Shown: positions 54,493 to 63,460, counted from the first letter of the stretch. The stretch: DNA of 64,000 nt from Paracoccaceae bacterium (GCA_022823605.1 JAJEHS010000006.1:62001-126000); one strand, 5' to 3'. Made by a program: numbers and translations. The notes: generated by a model not told the origin, from the sequence alone.

Positions 54493-54537
54493 ACAATAAC
54501 CAAGCAATCAAATTTAACTGATTTCAATTCAAAAGCA

Positions 54538-55545
54538 TTATTTTTTCTGTCTTCTTCTCCTTTTACCCGCTTTGGCTCTTTTTGCTCCTCCCGGTGTAAA
54601 ACTGGGTTCTCCCAGCAATTCCCTTACTTCTTCTTGAGTAGGCTTGGATCCTATTGGAGTACTTTCAAGCCTGATTTTCATTTGTTCCAGATGCTGGGGA
54701 GTTGTTCCGCAACATCCTCCAATTATCCTTGCTCCTGCATTCCGAGCCAATTCGGCATAAATTGCCATAATTTCAGGTGAGCCGCTGTAATGGATTTTCC
54801 CCTCTTTTATTTGGGGTATTCCAGCATTGCCCTTGGCTATCACGGGTAATTCCGGATTCAATTCTGAAATTGCCAAGAGTGTTAAAATCAGGTCGGAAGC
54901 CCCTGCCCCGCAATTTGCTCCAAAACCCTCCGGTTTGTTGTCCATTTCTGAAACCAACTCTACAAGATCTCGAGGTGTAAATCCCATCATCGTATATCCG
55001 ACGGTATCAAAACTCATTGTACCGCACCAGGGCATACCGGACAATTGGCAGGCATCCTGAGCCGCCAGAAACTCTTCCCTTGATGAAATTGTTTCTATCC
55101 AGAGAACATCTGCACCACCGGATTTCAAGCCCTCCGCCTGCTCATGAAAATATTCCACTGCCCGAGCATAGGTAAGGGTTCCGAGTGGTTCCATTATTTC
55201 ACCTGTTGGTCCGATTGAACCAGCAACAATTGCCGTACAGTTTTGTCTTGCTATAGCTTCTCTGGCCAGGGAAGCTGACATTTCAGCCAGTTCAAAGCAA
55301 AAATCTGCTGAATCGTGGAGACTCAATCTTGATCGATTACAACCAAAGGAATTTGTCAGGAACAGATCCACTCCAGCCCTCAGGAAAGACTCGTATAGGG
55401 CAAGGATTTTTTCTGGCTGATCTCTGTTCCATAATTCGGGAGCTTCGCCAGCCATCAATCCCATATTGAACAAATTGGTCCCGGTTGCACCATCAGCCAG
55501 GAGCCAACCTTTTTTCTTCAATAAAGCATGAATGTTACCTGACAA
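54538..55545 (-). CDS. Homocysteine S-methyltransferase (MetH N-terminal module / BHMT type)
   Basis: A 335-residue zinc-dependent methyltransferase that activates homocysteine thiolate. The zinc ligands are present: Cys212 in GANCGAG and Cys278-Cys279 in GGCCGTTPQH. The N-terminal GATGTNLFNMGL and TNSFGCNRSRL are family hallmarks. The adjacent corrinoid gene suggests it takes methyl groups from methylcobalamin, as the isolated homocysteine domain of MetH does; betaine-homocysteine methyltransferase is the alternative. The C terminus has a striking basic tail (AKRAKAGKRRRRQKK). The likely start is TTG 55545, without a strong ribosome site. It lies 22 bases after sufE on the same strand. Confidence 0.9.
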   Translation of the reverse strand: MSGNIHALLKKKGWLLADGATGTNLFNMGLMAGEAPELWNRDQPEKILALYESFLRAGVDLFLTNSFGCNRSRLSLHDSADFCFELAEMSASLAREAIARQNCTAIVAGSIGPTGEIMEPLGTLTYARAVEYFHEQAEGLKSGGADVLWIETISSREEFLAAQDACQLSGMPWCGTMSFDTVGYTMMGFTPRDLVELVSEMDNKPEGFGANCGAGASDLILTLLAISELNPELPVIAKGNAGIPQIKEGKIHYSGSPEIMAIYAELARNAGARIIGGCCGTTPQHLEQMKIRLESTPIGSKPTQEEVRELLGEPSFTPGGAKRAKAGKRRRRQKK

Positions 55546-55567
55546 ATCTAACCAATCAATTTAAAGT

Positions 55568-56065
55568 TTAATGAGTAGATTCATGACTATTAATTGGCAC
55601 ATGCAGTTTTGATTCGAGGACTTTGGTTGATACATTTTTGATTTTTGCAATCATTGAAACCAAACCATTTGATCTCTGTTGGGACAAATGATTCCTCAAG
55701 TCAAGTTTTTGAAGCTCTGAATGTGCATCTGCTTGGGAAACCTGCTCAATGGTCAAGCCATTGAATAATTTAGTCAGGATTGCGATGAGGCCACGCACAA
55801 TTATGGCATCACTATCACCCTTGAAGTAAAAAACCAAGCCTGAATCTGAGGGAACGAAATCCATGACAAACCAAACCTGGCTGGCACAGCCTTCAACCTT
55901 GGTAGCAGGTGTCTTGAATTTCTCTTCCAGCCCGGGCATGGATTTACCCAGATCAATAATATAACCATACCGATCTTCCCAGGTTTCCAGAAACTCAAAA
56001 TCCTGGATTATTTCTTCAAACGCTTCAGTTGCCAATTTCCATCTACCAAAAGTGATATAATGCAC
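55568..56065 (-). CDS. sufE: SufE family Fe-S cluster assembly (cysteine desulfurase acceptor) protein
   Basis: SufE receives sulfur from SufS. The 165-codon frame has the core EAFEEIIQDFEFLETWEDRYGYIIDLG, then the sulfur-accepting Cys in KVEGCASQVWF, and IVRGLIAILTKLFNGLT near residue 95. The C-terminal 25 or so residues extend past typical SufE. The start is uncertain: GTG at 56065 opens the frame without a ribosome site. A TTG at 56035 would give the more usual MATEAFEEII beginning. No other suf genes are near. It is followed by the homocysteine methyltransferase gene after 22 bases. Confidence 0.9.
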   Translation of the reverse strand: MHYITFGRWKLATEAFEEIIQDFEFLETWEDRYGYIIDLGKSMPGLEEKFKTPATKVEGCASQVWFVMDFVPSDSGLVFYFKGDSDAIIVRGLIAILTKLFNGLTIEQVSQADAHSELQKLDLRNHLSQQRSNGLVSMIAKIKNVSTKVLESKLHVPINSHESTH

Positions 56066-56259
56066 TAGTAATCAAGTAAACAACTAGGTGAAAACTACCT
56101 GATTTTCAATTGAAATCTACTCTGCAAGCAACACAAGCAAAATTTCTTGAAAACAATTACAAGGGGTACCTTCCAAAATGAATTCTTCGACAACCAAAGA
56201 GAGGGAAGTTGGATGAATAATGAGTATAGTAGGTCATGCCACTACGATGATTACTCAGC

Positions 56260-57432
56260 CTATTGGTTTTCCAATTCCATAACCGTTAATTTTGAATTCT
56301 CCAGAGTCAGTGCGATTTTACCCTGACATAACTTCAAGGCATTGTTTCCAAACAATTCCCTTCGCCACCCTTGCAAGGGTCGTACATTGCGATTGCCTTG
56401 GGAGATTTCCCGCAGTTCATCCGCGGTTGAAATAATTTCCTCTGCTACCCCAGATTGTTCAGAAGAGTATTTGAGATATACTTTCAGAAGATCAATTACC
56501 TCCCTGTTTTTATTGACAGGCTTATTTGCTCCAACAGCTAGGGGAGGTTGTTGGGGGTTGGATAGGGCTTTGCCGATGACCTCCAGCAAACTCAAGTTGA
56601 AACCCTTTTGTGCATCTTTACCCGCCTTGAAAAATCTGCACCTCTTCAAATCTTCAATGGTTCTGGGTTTCATGGAAGCAAGTTCCAATAGGGCCTGATC
56701 AGAAAGCACCCATCGCCGATTAATGTTTTTGTTTTGAGCCCGAATTTCTCGGAATTCTGCCAATGCATGAACAATTGGCCATCTCTTGCCCGATACATCT
56801 CTCATTTTGATTTTTTTCCAAGCTTCTGCCGGATTGTAACTATTTTTACAAGTGTCTTTCAGTTCATCAAACAATTCCTCAACCCAACCTAACCTTCCGG
56901 TTTCCAACAATTTTTCATTCATGGCCAGATAAATGTCTCGAAGATGAGTGACATCTGAAATTGCATATTTCATCTGTTTCCCTGTTAATGGTCGGGTTGA
57001 CCAATTGGAATACTGCTGGGACTTATCAAGCTTAACTTTACAAATTTCACTTACCAAGTTTGAATAAGAAATTTGACTACCATAACCACAGAGCATGGCC
57101 GCTATCTGGGTATCAAATAGGGGTTCGGGAATCAAGCCGAATTCATGGTGGAAGATTTCCAGATCCTGCTTTGCAGAGTGCAAGACTTTTGTGATCTTTT
57201 GGTTTTGGAATATTGGAATCAAATTATCCAGTTTCAGTTTTGGATTTAAGGTATCAATGATAAATTCAGAACCACTCGACACATCACTTTCCGGTAAAGC
57301 TACCTGAATAAGGCACAATTTGGGAAAGTAGGTTTTTTCTGATACAAACTCTGTATCCAAGGCAATATAAGGCTCGTTGTGGGCTTTGTTACATAGCTCC
57401 ACTAATTCTTGATTGGTTGAAATAACTTTCAT
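56260..57432 (-). CDS. rnd: Ribonuclease D
   Basis: A 3'-5' exoribonuclease acting in tRNA maturation. The DEDD exonuclease domain is complete: ALDTEFVSEKTY (Asp, Glu), VLHSAKQDLEIFHHEFG (Asp), and YAISDVTHLRDIY with the Y-x3-D of the DEDDy class. HRDC-type domains follow (RWVLSDQALLELASMKPRT around residue 240 and a second near the C terminus). The length of 390 residues is standard. It heads a minus-strand run toward sufE, 195 bases away, and is divergent from dtd with a nine-base gap. Confidence 0.94.
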   Translation of the reverse strand: MKVISTNQELVELCNKAHNEPYIALDTEFVSEKTYFPKLCLIQVALPESDVSSGSEFIIDTLNPKLKLDNLIPIFQNQKITKVLHSAKQDLEIFHHEFGLIPEPLFDTQIAAMLCGYGSQISYSNLVSEICKVKLDKSQQYSNWSTRPLTGKQMKYAISDVTHLRDIYLAMNEKLLETGRLGWVEELFDELKDTCKNSYNPAEAWKKIKMRDVSGKRWPIVHALAEFREIRAQNKNINRRWVLSDQALLELASMKPRTIEDLKRCRFFKAGKDAQKGFNLSLLEVIGKALSNPQQPPLAVGANKPVNKNREVIDLLKVYLKYSSEQSGVAEEIISTADELREISQGNRNVRPLQGWRRELFGNNALKLCQGKIALTLENSKLTVMELENQ

Positions 57433-57474
57433 GTTTATCTTTTGTTATCTGCAGAAAATAATCAGGAGAAAAAA

Positions 57475-57918
57475 ATGAGATGCTTGATCCAAAGAGTGAA
57501 ATCTGCCTCAGTTACCATTGATGGCAAGATGACTGGCAATATCGGGCCGGGCATTCTTGTCTTTGTTTGTGCTACTACTCATGACAATAAACAAATTACC
57601 ACTAAAATTGCGAAAAAAGTAGCAAACCTCCGAATTTTTTCAGATAGTAACGGGAAAATGAATCATTCGATTGCTGATGTTCAGGGGGAAATCCTAGTTG
57701 TAAGTCAGTTTACTCTGGCTGCTGATCTTTCCAGGGGTAACCGGCCTGGGTTCTCGAATGCTGCAAGAAATCCCCTTGCAGAAGAGCTATATCTGTATTT
57801 CATAGAAGTATTGAAAGATATGGGATTTAATGTCGAAACAGGGGAATTCGGTGCAGAAATGGAAGTGTCTCTGGTGAATGATGGACCTGTAACAATTTGG
57901 GCTGAAATAAATCAATAG
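57475..57918 (+). CDS. dtd: D-aminoacyl-tRNA deacylase
   Basis: Dtd frees tRNAs mischarged with D-amino acids. Both active-site motifs are present: SQFTLAADLSRGNRPGF and NDGPVTIWAE (the Gly-Pro motif). The product is 147 residues, the normal size. ATG 57475 is chosen because AGGAGA (57464-57469) precedes it; an upstream in-frame ATG at 57442 lacks such a site and would extend the protein beyond the family N terminus MRCLIQRV. The start lies close to divergent rnd, so the two promoters overlap the opposite coding ends. Confidence 0.94.
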   Translation: MRCLIQRVKSASVTIDGKMTGNIGPGILVFVCATTHDNKQITTKIAKKVANLRIFSDSNGKMNHSIADVQGEILVVSQFTLAADLSRGNRPGFSNAARNPLAEELYLYFIEVLKDMGFNVETGEFGAEMEVSLVNDGPVTIWAEINQ

Positions 57919-57931
57919 ACAGGAGTAGAAG

Positions 57932-58006
57932 TGGCTCCGGCGGCAGGATTCGAACCTGCGGCCAATTGATTAACAGTCAACTGCTCTACCACTGAGCTAC
58001 GCCGGA
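57932..58006 (-). tRNA. tRNA-Asn (anticodon GTT)
   Basis: On the minus strand the acceptor TCCGGCG pairs with CGCCGGA, followed by G and an encoded CCA. The D arm is TAGCTCAGTGGTAGAGC. The anticodon loop CTGTTAA carries GTT, and the T arm has GGTTCGAATCC. Total 75 bases, single copy in the gap after dtd. Confidence 0.95.
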
Positions 58007-58239
58007 ATAGTAAGCCAAGGATTATCTGGGAAAATTAGAAACTGTTTTGATTAATTCAATAGTAAAATTTCCAACACGGGTATTTGGGCATTAATTTTAT
58101 TGGAGTAGAATTGGTTTATAATGGCTGGAACAGATTGGGTAAATGGTGGTCACCTACCTTCTAATTGCAATTGTAGTGGAGTAAATTGTTGGCATCAATA
58201 CAATTTGATACACTCTGGCAGATTTGGAAATAACTTTTA

Positions 58240-59658
58240 GTGGCGATGAACAATACTTTTTCGGTCAAGAAATTTATCAAATCCTTTTTGCCTTTGGGGA
58301 TTTATGGCAGGGTTTACCTGATCCTCTTCTTCCCTGTGGTATTGGTATTATTGGTTGGGTCATTTGTCTTTATCCAAAGGCATTTCGATTATGTTACCAG
58401 ACAAATGATTGCCAATATCAATCCTCATTTCAGTTTAATAATTACCGAAATTAACCAAGCTGAAACCAAAGGGGAAACCTTGGTGAAGGTACTGCCTCTT
58501 TCGAAAAGTTTGTCTCTAAATTTTGAATTCCTCGATAGGGGTGAATCAGTCCCACCAGATCGGAAACTGGTCTATGATTTTTCGGGTAGAATCATCATAA
58601 CTTCCCTTAAGGACAAATTTCCCGATATTCAGGCCATTGATTTGTTGGCTAACGATGGCAAGATTCTCGAAATCTACATCAGTACCAATTTTGGCAATGC
58701 ACGAATCATGGTTCCCCGTCGGGCACTGTCCCCTTCCAATCCCCACCAGTTTCTTATCCTCATTGCCTTGACAGCCATTTTAACAACACTGATTGCCGTA
58801 TTATTTCTCAAAAACCAGCTCCGTCCAATCAAGCAATTGTCAGATGCTGCCGAGGCATTCGGCAAGGGTCAGTATTTTCCCCTGAGAGTTTCTGGAGCAA
58901 CCGAGGTGAAGAGCGCAATTCGTGCCTTCCTGACCATGCAAGACAGTCTGGAGAAGCAAATAAGCCAGAGATCTCATATGCTGGCCAGCATAAGTCATGA
59001 TTTAAGAACACCCTTAACGAGATTACGTCTTGGTGTAGAATTTCTTGAGGATGGTAAGTACAAGGATTTGATCATTGATGATATCGAAGTTATGGACAAC
59101 ATGCTTACCGAACTTCTGGAATTTTCCCGTACAGGAAAATCCGAACCCTTTGAAAGTGTCGATGCCTTTGAGCTCGCCAAATCAATCCATGCCGATGCAA
59201 GCAGACTTGGGGTTAAAATTGAGTTGGAATTGAATTCAGAAATAAATGAACCTCCCTCTTTTCGTGGCAAACCCTCCGGCATTAGGAGATCAATAGAAAA
59301 TCTCATCCAAAATGCCGAGAAATTTTCAACTGCGTGTCTATTTTCTGTACATGTCAATCATGAGTCAATCCAATTCAGCATTGAGGACAATGGTCCTGGT
59401 ATTGATCATTCGAAACAGGAGATGGCAAAAACCGCCTTTGTCAAGTTTGACGAGGCACGTAACCTTAATTACTTCAAGGGTGTTGGATTGGGACTGGCAA
59501 TAGTGTCAAATATTGCAAGGGATCACGGGGGAGAGCTCATTCTGGAGGAAAGCGAAAAGATGGGCGGATTGAAAGCCATCCTTTCAATCCCCAATCTAGA
59601 TGGTAGGCCTGGAGGGATTCGAACCCCCAACCTAAGCGTTATGAGCGCTCAGCTCTAA
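58240..59658 (+). CDS. Sensor histidine kinase (EnvZ-like), 3' end overlapping a tRNA gene
   Basis: A 472-residue membrane kinase. Two membrane helices (about 24-45 and 172-192) enclose a periplasmic sensor of about 125 residues. A HAMP linker (LRPIKQLSDAAEAFGKG) comes next, then the phospho-acceptor His in SHDLRTPLTRLRLG. The ATPase domain has N-box ENLIQNAEKFS, DNGPGID and GVGLGLAIVSNIARDHGG. The domain is complete at about residue 454; the last 18 or so residues and the stop are read from the antisense of tRNA-Ile(CAU). No response regulator gene lies beside it, so it is an orphan here. GTG 58240 or ATG 58246 may start it; neither has a good ribosome site. Confidence 0.9.
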   Translation: MAMNNTFSVKKFIKSFLPLGIYGRVYLILFFPVVLVLLVGSFVFIQRHFDYVTRQMIANINPHFSLIITEINQAETKGETLVKVLPLSKSLSLNFEFLDRGESVPPDRKLVYDFSGRIIITSLKDKFPDIQAIDLLANDGKILEIYISTNFGNARIMVPRRALSPSNPHQFLILIALTAILTTLIAVLFLKNQLRPIKQLSDAAEAFGKGQYFPLRVSGATEVKSAIRAFLTMQDSLEKQISQRSHMLASISHDLRTPLTRLRLGVEFLEDGKYKDLIIDDIEVMDNMLTELLEFSRTGKSEPFESVDAFELAKSIHADASRLGVKIELELNSEINEPPSFRGKPSGIRRSIENLIQNAEKFSTACLFSVHVNHESIQFSIEDNGPGIDHSKQEMAKTAFVKFDEARNLNYFKGVGLGLAIVSNIARDHGGELILEESEKMGGLKAILSIPNLDGRPGGIRTPNLSVMSAQL

Positions 59659-59676
59659 CCGTTGAGCTACAGGCCT
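59601..59676 (-). tRNA. tRNA with CAT anticodon, probably tRNA-Ile2
   Basis: On the minus strand the acceptor AGGCCTG pairs with CAGGCCT, followed by A and encoded CCA. The D arm is TAGCTCAACGGTTAGAGC, the anticodon loop is CTCATAA, and the T arm GGTTCGAATCC. The acceptor resembles that of tRNA-Ile(GAT) (AGGCTTG type), and the CTCATAA loop fits the lysidine-modified Ile species. Elongator tRNA-Met is the alternative. The last 58 bases of the kinase gene overlap it in antisense. Confidence 0.85.
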
Positions 59677-59753
59677 TTACCATTATAAATATTTAATCAA
59701 TTCGGATATGTCTTCAAGCAATAATACTATGAATTCCAAAGTACCGAATAAAA

Positions 59754-60173
59754 TTATCCGACTATTTCCGTGCCACTGAAAAAGAAGGCAATTTCTTCCT
59801 TGGCGGTATCAGGACCATCTGAACCATGAACGGAGTTCTCCGTAAAGGAAACTGCAAGCTCCTTTCTTATGGTCCCGGGTTTAGCTTCCGCCGGATTGGT
59901 AGCCCCCATTATTTCCCGATTCAAGGTAATTGCGTCCTTGCCTTCCAAAACCTGTACAACCACGGGTCCTGAACACATGAAATCGCAAAGCTCACCAAAA
60001 AATGGTCGTTCTTTATGAACTGCATAGAATTGTTCCGCCTGACTGCGTGACAAATGTAGTCTCTTTTGGGCTACAACCCTTAATCCGGCAGCTTCAAACA
60101 TGGCAATAATCTTCCCACAGATATTTCTCCTTGTGGCATCGGGTTTAATGATGGACAGTGTTCTTTCTACCAC
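59754..60173 (-). CDS. ndk: Nucleoside diphosphate kinase
   Basis: Ndk balances nucleoside triphosphates through a phospho-histidine. At 139 residues it is standard. Motifs are [13 protein letters not shown], the nucleotide contacts in [15 protein letters not shown], and the active His in [20 protein letters not shown]. It starts at GTG 60173 with AAGGGG eight bases upstream. It follows holC by 130 bases on the same strand, in the pepA-holC-ndk order common in alphaproteobacteria. Confidence 0.97.
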   Translation of the reverse strand: MVERTLSIIKPDATRRNICGKIIAMFEAAGLRVVAQKRLHLSRSQAEQFYAVHKERPFFGELCDFMCSGPVVVQVLEGKDAITLNREIMGATNPAEAKPGTIRKELAVSFTENSVHGSDGPDTAKEEIAFFFSGTEIVG

Positions 60174-60212
60174 TTTATGCCCCTTTTCTCCTGAATTTTA
60201 AATGAACAAGAA

Positions 60213-60234
60213 ATTACCAGTTTTGGTTGGTAAT
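60213..60234 (-). terminator. Hairpin between holC and ndk
   Basis: ATTACCA (60213-60219) pairs with TGGTAAT (60228-60234) over eight bases. On the minus strand it is followed by TTTCTTGTTC. It lies about 70 bases after the holC stop and 40 bases before ndk, and could terminate pepA-holC. Confidence 0.5.
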
Positions 60235-60303
60235 CTTTGTTTGGAGTGAAATAGGTTTCGGAATAAATTTTTCCACACCAGGAAAAAGATAATCAAAATG
60301 ATC

Positions 60304-60783
60304 CTAATTCTCTTCCTTTGTCTCCTGGTTGGCTTCGGCTTTAAGGGTCCACACGTTTCTATCCTGGCAATACAATTGCATATGATGTCCCAGTCCTGAG
60401 AGCAATTTCCACTTTTCCCTAGAGGCCACAAGTTCCTTCTGGTCGTTCTGATTGAAGACAACCATGATCCTAGTGAATTTATCAACAATATCAGGTTCAA
60501 TCGTACTGTTACCAGTGGCAATCATAACTTGGGGATCGTTGGTAAAATGGGACTTGTCAGATAACAAAACTGGTTGGAATTGGTCAAATTTAGAACCGGC
60601 AATACCCATTCCAACAAAATGGTTGTCTGGTTGGACCCATAGTTGTTCATGCAAAAATTCCACTTCATTCTGATCCGAACAACTCAGGAGTATGTTCCAG
60701 TCCTGGCTGCGTGATTTTTCCAAAAGGGTAAACAGCAGTTTAGTCGGGGGACCATCCGATTGATAAAAAAAGACCTTAACCAT
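60304..60783 (-). CDS. holC: DNA polymerase III chi subunit
   Basis: HolC is the clamp-loader subunit that contacts single-strand-binding protein. Though divergent, the family outline is clear: VKVFFYQSDG near the N terminus, a central LLSCSDQNEVEFLHEQLW and a conserved LWVQPDNHFVGMG... stretch, then a LVDKF/VVFNQNDQ strand. The length of about 159 residues fits. ATG 60783 is five bases beyond the pepA stop and gives the normal MVKVFFYQ N terminus; a TTG at 60804 would overlap pepA. pepA-holC is a conserved pair in many proteobacteria. Confidence 0.9.
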   Translation of the reverse strand: MVKVFFYQSDGPPTKLLFTLLEKSRSQDWNILLSCSDQNEVEFLHEQLWVQPDNHFVGMGIAGSKFDQFQPVLLSDKSHFTNDPQVMIATGNSTIEPDIVDKFTRIMVVFNQNDQKELVASREKWKLLSGLGHHMQLYCQDRNVWTLKAEANQETKEEN

Positions 60784-60787
60784 TCTC

Positions 60788-62251
60788 TTAAAAGGATTTG
60801 CCAATCAAATTAAGGATTGTCCTTACTCCCCATCCAGATGGCCCTTTGGGAGCAAAGTCACCCTCCTTGGCCGGAAAGGCAACGCCAGCTATGTCCAAAT
60901 GGATCCATGGTGTATCCTTTTTGACAAAACGCTGCAGGAATTGGGCAGCTGTAATCGCCCCGGCATATGGCCCTCCAATGTTCTTCATGTCCGCAAGTCG
61001 TGAATCAAGCTGCTTGTCATAATTTACGTCAAGAGGCTGGCGCCAAGCCTTTTCACCTTCAAAATCGGCTGACTTGAGAAACCTTTTGCAGAATTTGTCA
61101 TCATTGGAAAACAGACCAGCATATTCATGACCAAGGCTAACTACAATGGCACCTGTAAGAGTTGCCAGGTTAATCATCCATGACGGGTTATATTTTTCTT
61201 GTACATACCATAAAATATCGGCAAGAACCAACCTTCCCTCGGCATCCGTATTCAATACCTCGACGGTATCACCTTTCATTGATTTGACAATATCACCGGG
61301 TCTTTGGGCAGCACTTCCAGGCATATTCTCAACCAAACCTACTATTCCAACCACATTGGCCTTGGCTTTTTTCAGGGCCACGGATTTCATGACACCCGAG
61401 ACAACTCCTGCCCCGGCCATATCCATTGTCATTTGCTCCATACCCTTTGCTGGCTTTAGTGAAATTCCCCCCGTATCAAAGCAAACCCCCTTGCCAACCA
61501 CCGCAACTGGATTGTCATCACTTCCCTTCCATTCCATGATGACTACCTTGGAAGGACTGGCTGAACCCTCACCAACAGCAAGAAGTGTATTCATGCCCAA
61601 CTGTTTCAACTCTTTCTCTTCCAACACCTGAACATTTACACCCAATTCATCCAAAGCGATAAGCTGCTCAGCAAAACTTTCAGTCGTCAATGTATTTGCA
61701 GGTTCGTTAACCAGATTTCTGGTAAAGAAAGTACCTGAGACGGAATTATTTAATGGTTCGAATTTCCTCCTGGCTTGATCAGATTTCTTGCATAGAATGG
61801 TACAATTGTTCGAATTATCCTTTTCGTCTGCCTTTTTTGATTTGAATTTTTCAAATTTATATGCCTTGAGTGCAATTCCCTCGGCGTAGTATTCTGGTTT
61901 GGAGCGGTCGTATAAAACCAAGATATTGTTGCTGATGGCCAAACTCCCCAATTTGGCACCTGCTTTTCTCTGGTTTTTTTCACTTGCCTTGCGGGGAACT
62001 TTTTGAATGACAAGTTTTTTGGCTTTATAATCAGCAGGAAAATCAATTTTTATGAAATCATTTTCAGATAATTTTTGAAAATCATCCGATTGGAGATATC
62101 TATCCATTTGTGGAAAATCTGCCTTGTTAATCAGTTCACAAATTTCTCCCTCTCGTGAAGCTAAAATAACAATCACATCCTCAAACGAGGACATTTGTTG
62201 CAGGGTTTCAGGGTTTAAATCTGAAAAATCAATTGGAATAGGATTCTCCAT
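60788..62251 (-). CDS. pepA: Leucyl aminopeptidase (M17)
   Basis: A 487-residue two-metal aminopeptidase. The M17 signature NTDAEGRLVLAD is intact, with metal ligands also in VGKGVCFDTGGISLKPAKGMEQM (Lys/Asp) and MTMDMAGAG. The N-terminal domain (about 1-170) is the variable macrodomain-like part and looks divergent. In E. coli PepA also binds DNA in pyrimidine regulation and recombination. Its stop is four bases before holC. It is divergent from lptF, with about 105 bases between the two starts. Confidence 0.95.
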   Translation of the reverse strand: MENPIPIDFSDLNPETLQQMSSFEDVIVILASREGEICELINKADFPQMDRYLQSDDFQKLSENDFIKIDFPADYKAKKLVIQKVPRKASEKNQRKAGAKLGSLAISNNILVLYDRSKPEYYAEGIALKAYKFEKFKSKKADEKDNSNNCTILCKKSDQARRKFEPLNNSVSGTFFTRNLVNEPANTLTTESFAEQLIALDELGVNVQVLEEKELKQLGMNTLLAVGEGSASPSKVVIMEWKGSDDNPVAVVGKGVCFDTGGISLKPAKGMEQMTMDMAGAGVVSGVMKSVALKKAKANVVGIVGLVENMPGSAAQRPGDIVKSMKGDTVEVLNTDAEGRLVLADILWYVQEKYNPSWMINLATLTGAIVVSLGHEYAGLFSNDDKFCKRFLKSADFEGEKAWRQPLDVNYDKQLDSRLADMKNIGGPYAGAITAAQFLQRFVKKDTPWIHLDIAGVAFPAKEGDFAPKGPSGWGVRTILNLIGKSF

Positions 62252-62356
62252 CAGTACCTCAAAAATATATCAAGTTTTGTCATTAAATGGTTTCCTGTTG
62301 GCTTTTCGCAGGTCATCATCTTATTTATTCCCTTTAAATTAAAATTAATTCGTTCA

Positions 62357-63460
62357 ATGCCAATAACTTTATTTAGATACACTTACATTCGGCTTTGTAT
62401 CGGATTTATTTTTTTTACTGTCATTTTCGCCGGTTTGAATTGGGTCAATCTGCTGGTCAGAAATATTGACCTGCTATTGGCCGAAATCCAATACCCATCC
62501 TACCTCCTGCAACATATGATTTTGGTTTTTGTTGTTGCCCTTGACCGGGTCATACCAATCTCGGCCTTTCTTGCAACGGTATACGTTGTCATAAAAATGC
62601 GTAACAATCATGAATTTACAATTCAACAATCAATGGGGCTTGGTAAACTGGGTATATCATTCCCGATCATAGCTTTTGCCATGACAGTTGGATTGATTGA
62701 GTTTACGCTGAAATTCGAATTTCGTCCTCATAGCGATAACAAAATTGTTGAATTGATCTCTGAACTTGAATGGACATTGGACGAATACAGAATCAAACCC
62801 GGCAGATTTCTGGATTTTCAGGACGGTCGCACCATTATCACCGAGGGGGTAGGTGAAGATGGGGAATTGAATAATCTGGTCATTCACTTTGAATCCGAGG
62901 GGAATGAAAATGCCAGGTTATGGGTTACTGCGAAAACGGGTGAAATCAATTATTCACCGGATGAGAAGGAATTTGTACTTTCGGATGGACAGGTATTGTC
63001 ACAAGTACAGATGGAAAAAGAAGATGAAACATTGGTCGTTATTAAATTCAGGGAATCACTTACTTTCACTGAGGAAAGAATAACCAAGGCATTTAACAAG
63101 AAATTAAGTACAACTGGCATAATAGATAGGATTACAAGCGAGGAAGGATTGAGTACCTGGCTGAAACTGGATATCCATGAAAGGATCAACAGGGTATTCT
63201 TTTCACTCTTTACCGTATTGTGCGGGGGGATTGTCCTTATTCTTGGTTACAAGAACAATTGGAATGGTTTGATGACAATTTTTATAGCTTCATCTTTGGT
63301 ATTGGGGAGCTATGTCTTAGGGAAGCAACTGGAATCTACCGTACAACTTACCCAATCATTTCCACAAATTCAGTATATTTCTACAATTCCCATGATTCTT
63401 TTTTTTCTTGGTTGGGCTATAATTGAATGGGAGAAAAAAACCGACCCTTTGTTAGAATGA
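62357..63460 (+). CDS. lptF: LPS export ABC transporter permease LptF
   Basis: LptF with LptG forms the inner-membrane channel that extracts lipopolysaccharide. The 367-residue YjgP/YjgQ protein has three N-terminal helices (about 12-30, 55-80, 98-115), a periplasmic beta-jellyroll domain (about 125-265), and three C-terminal helices. Family features are YIRLCIGFIFFTV, LDRVIPISAFLATVYV and KLDIHERINRVFFSLFTVLCG. The order lptF-lptG, divergent from pepA, is the usual alphaproteobacterial arrangement. Confidence 0.93.
   Translation: MPITLFRYTYIRLCIGFIFFTVIFAGLNWVNLLVRNIDLLLAEIQYPSYLLQHMILVFVVALDRVIPISAFLATVYVVIKMRNNHEFTIQQSMGLGKLGISFPIIAFAMTVGLIEFTLKFEFRPHSDNKIVELISELEWTLDEYRIKPGRFLDFQDGRTIITEGVGEDGELNNLVIHFESEGNENARLWVTAKTGEINYSPDEKEFVLSDGQVLSQVQMEKEDETLVVIKFRESLTFTEERITKAFNKKLSTTGIIDRITSEEGLSTWLKLDIHERINRVFFSLFTVLCGGIVLILGYKNNWNGLMTIFIASSLVLGSYVLGKQLESTVQLTQSFPQIQYISTIPMILFFLGWAIIEWEKKTDPLLE

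Noticed and set aside
54407..54537. Cobalamin or SAM riboswitch before the corrinoid gene
   Set aside because: The gap is only 131 bases, AT-rich, and has no B12-box-like or SAM-II-like conserved core.
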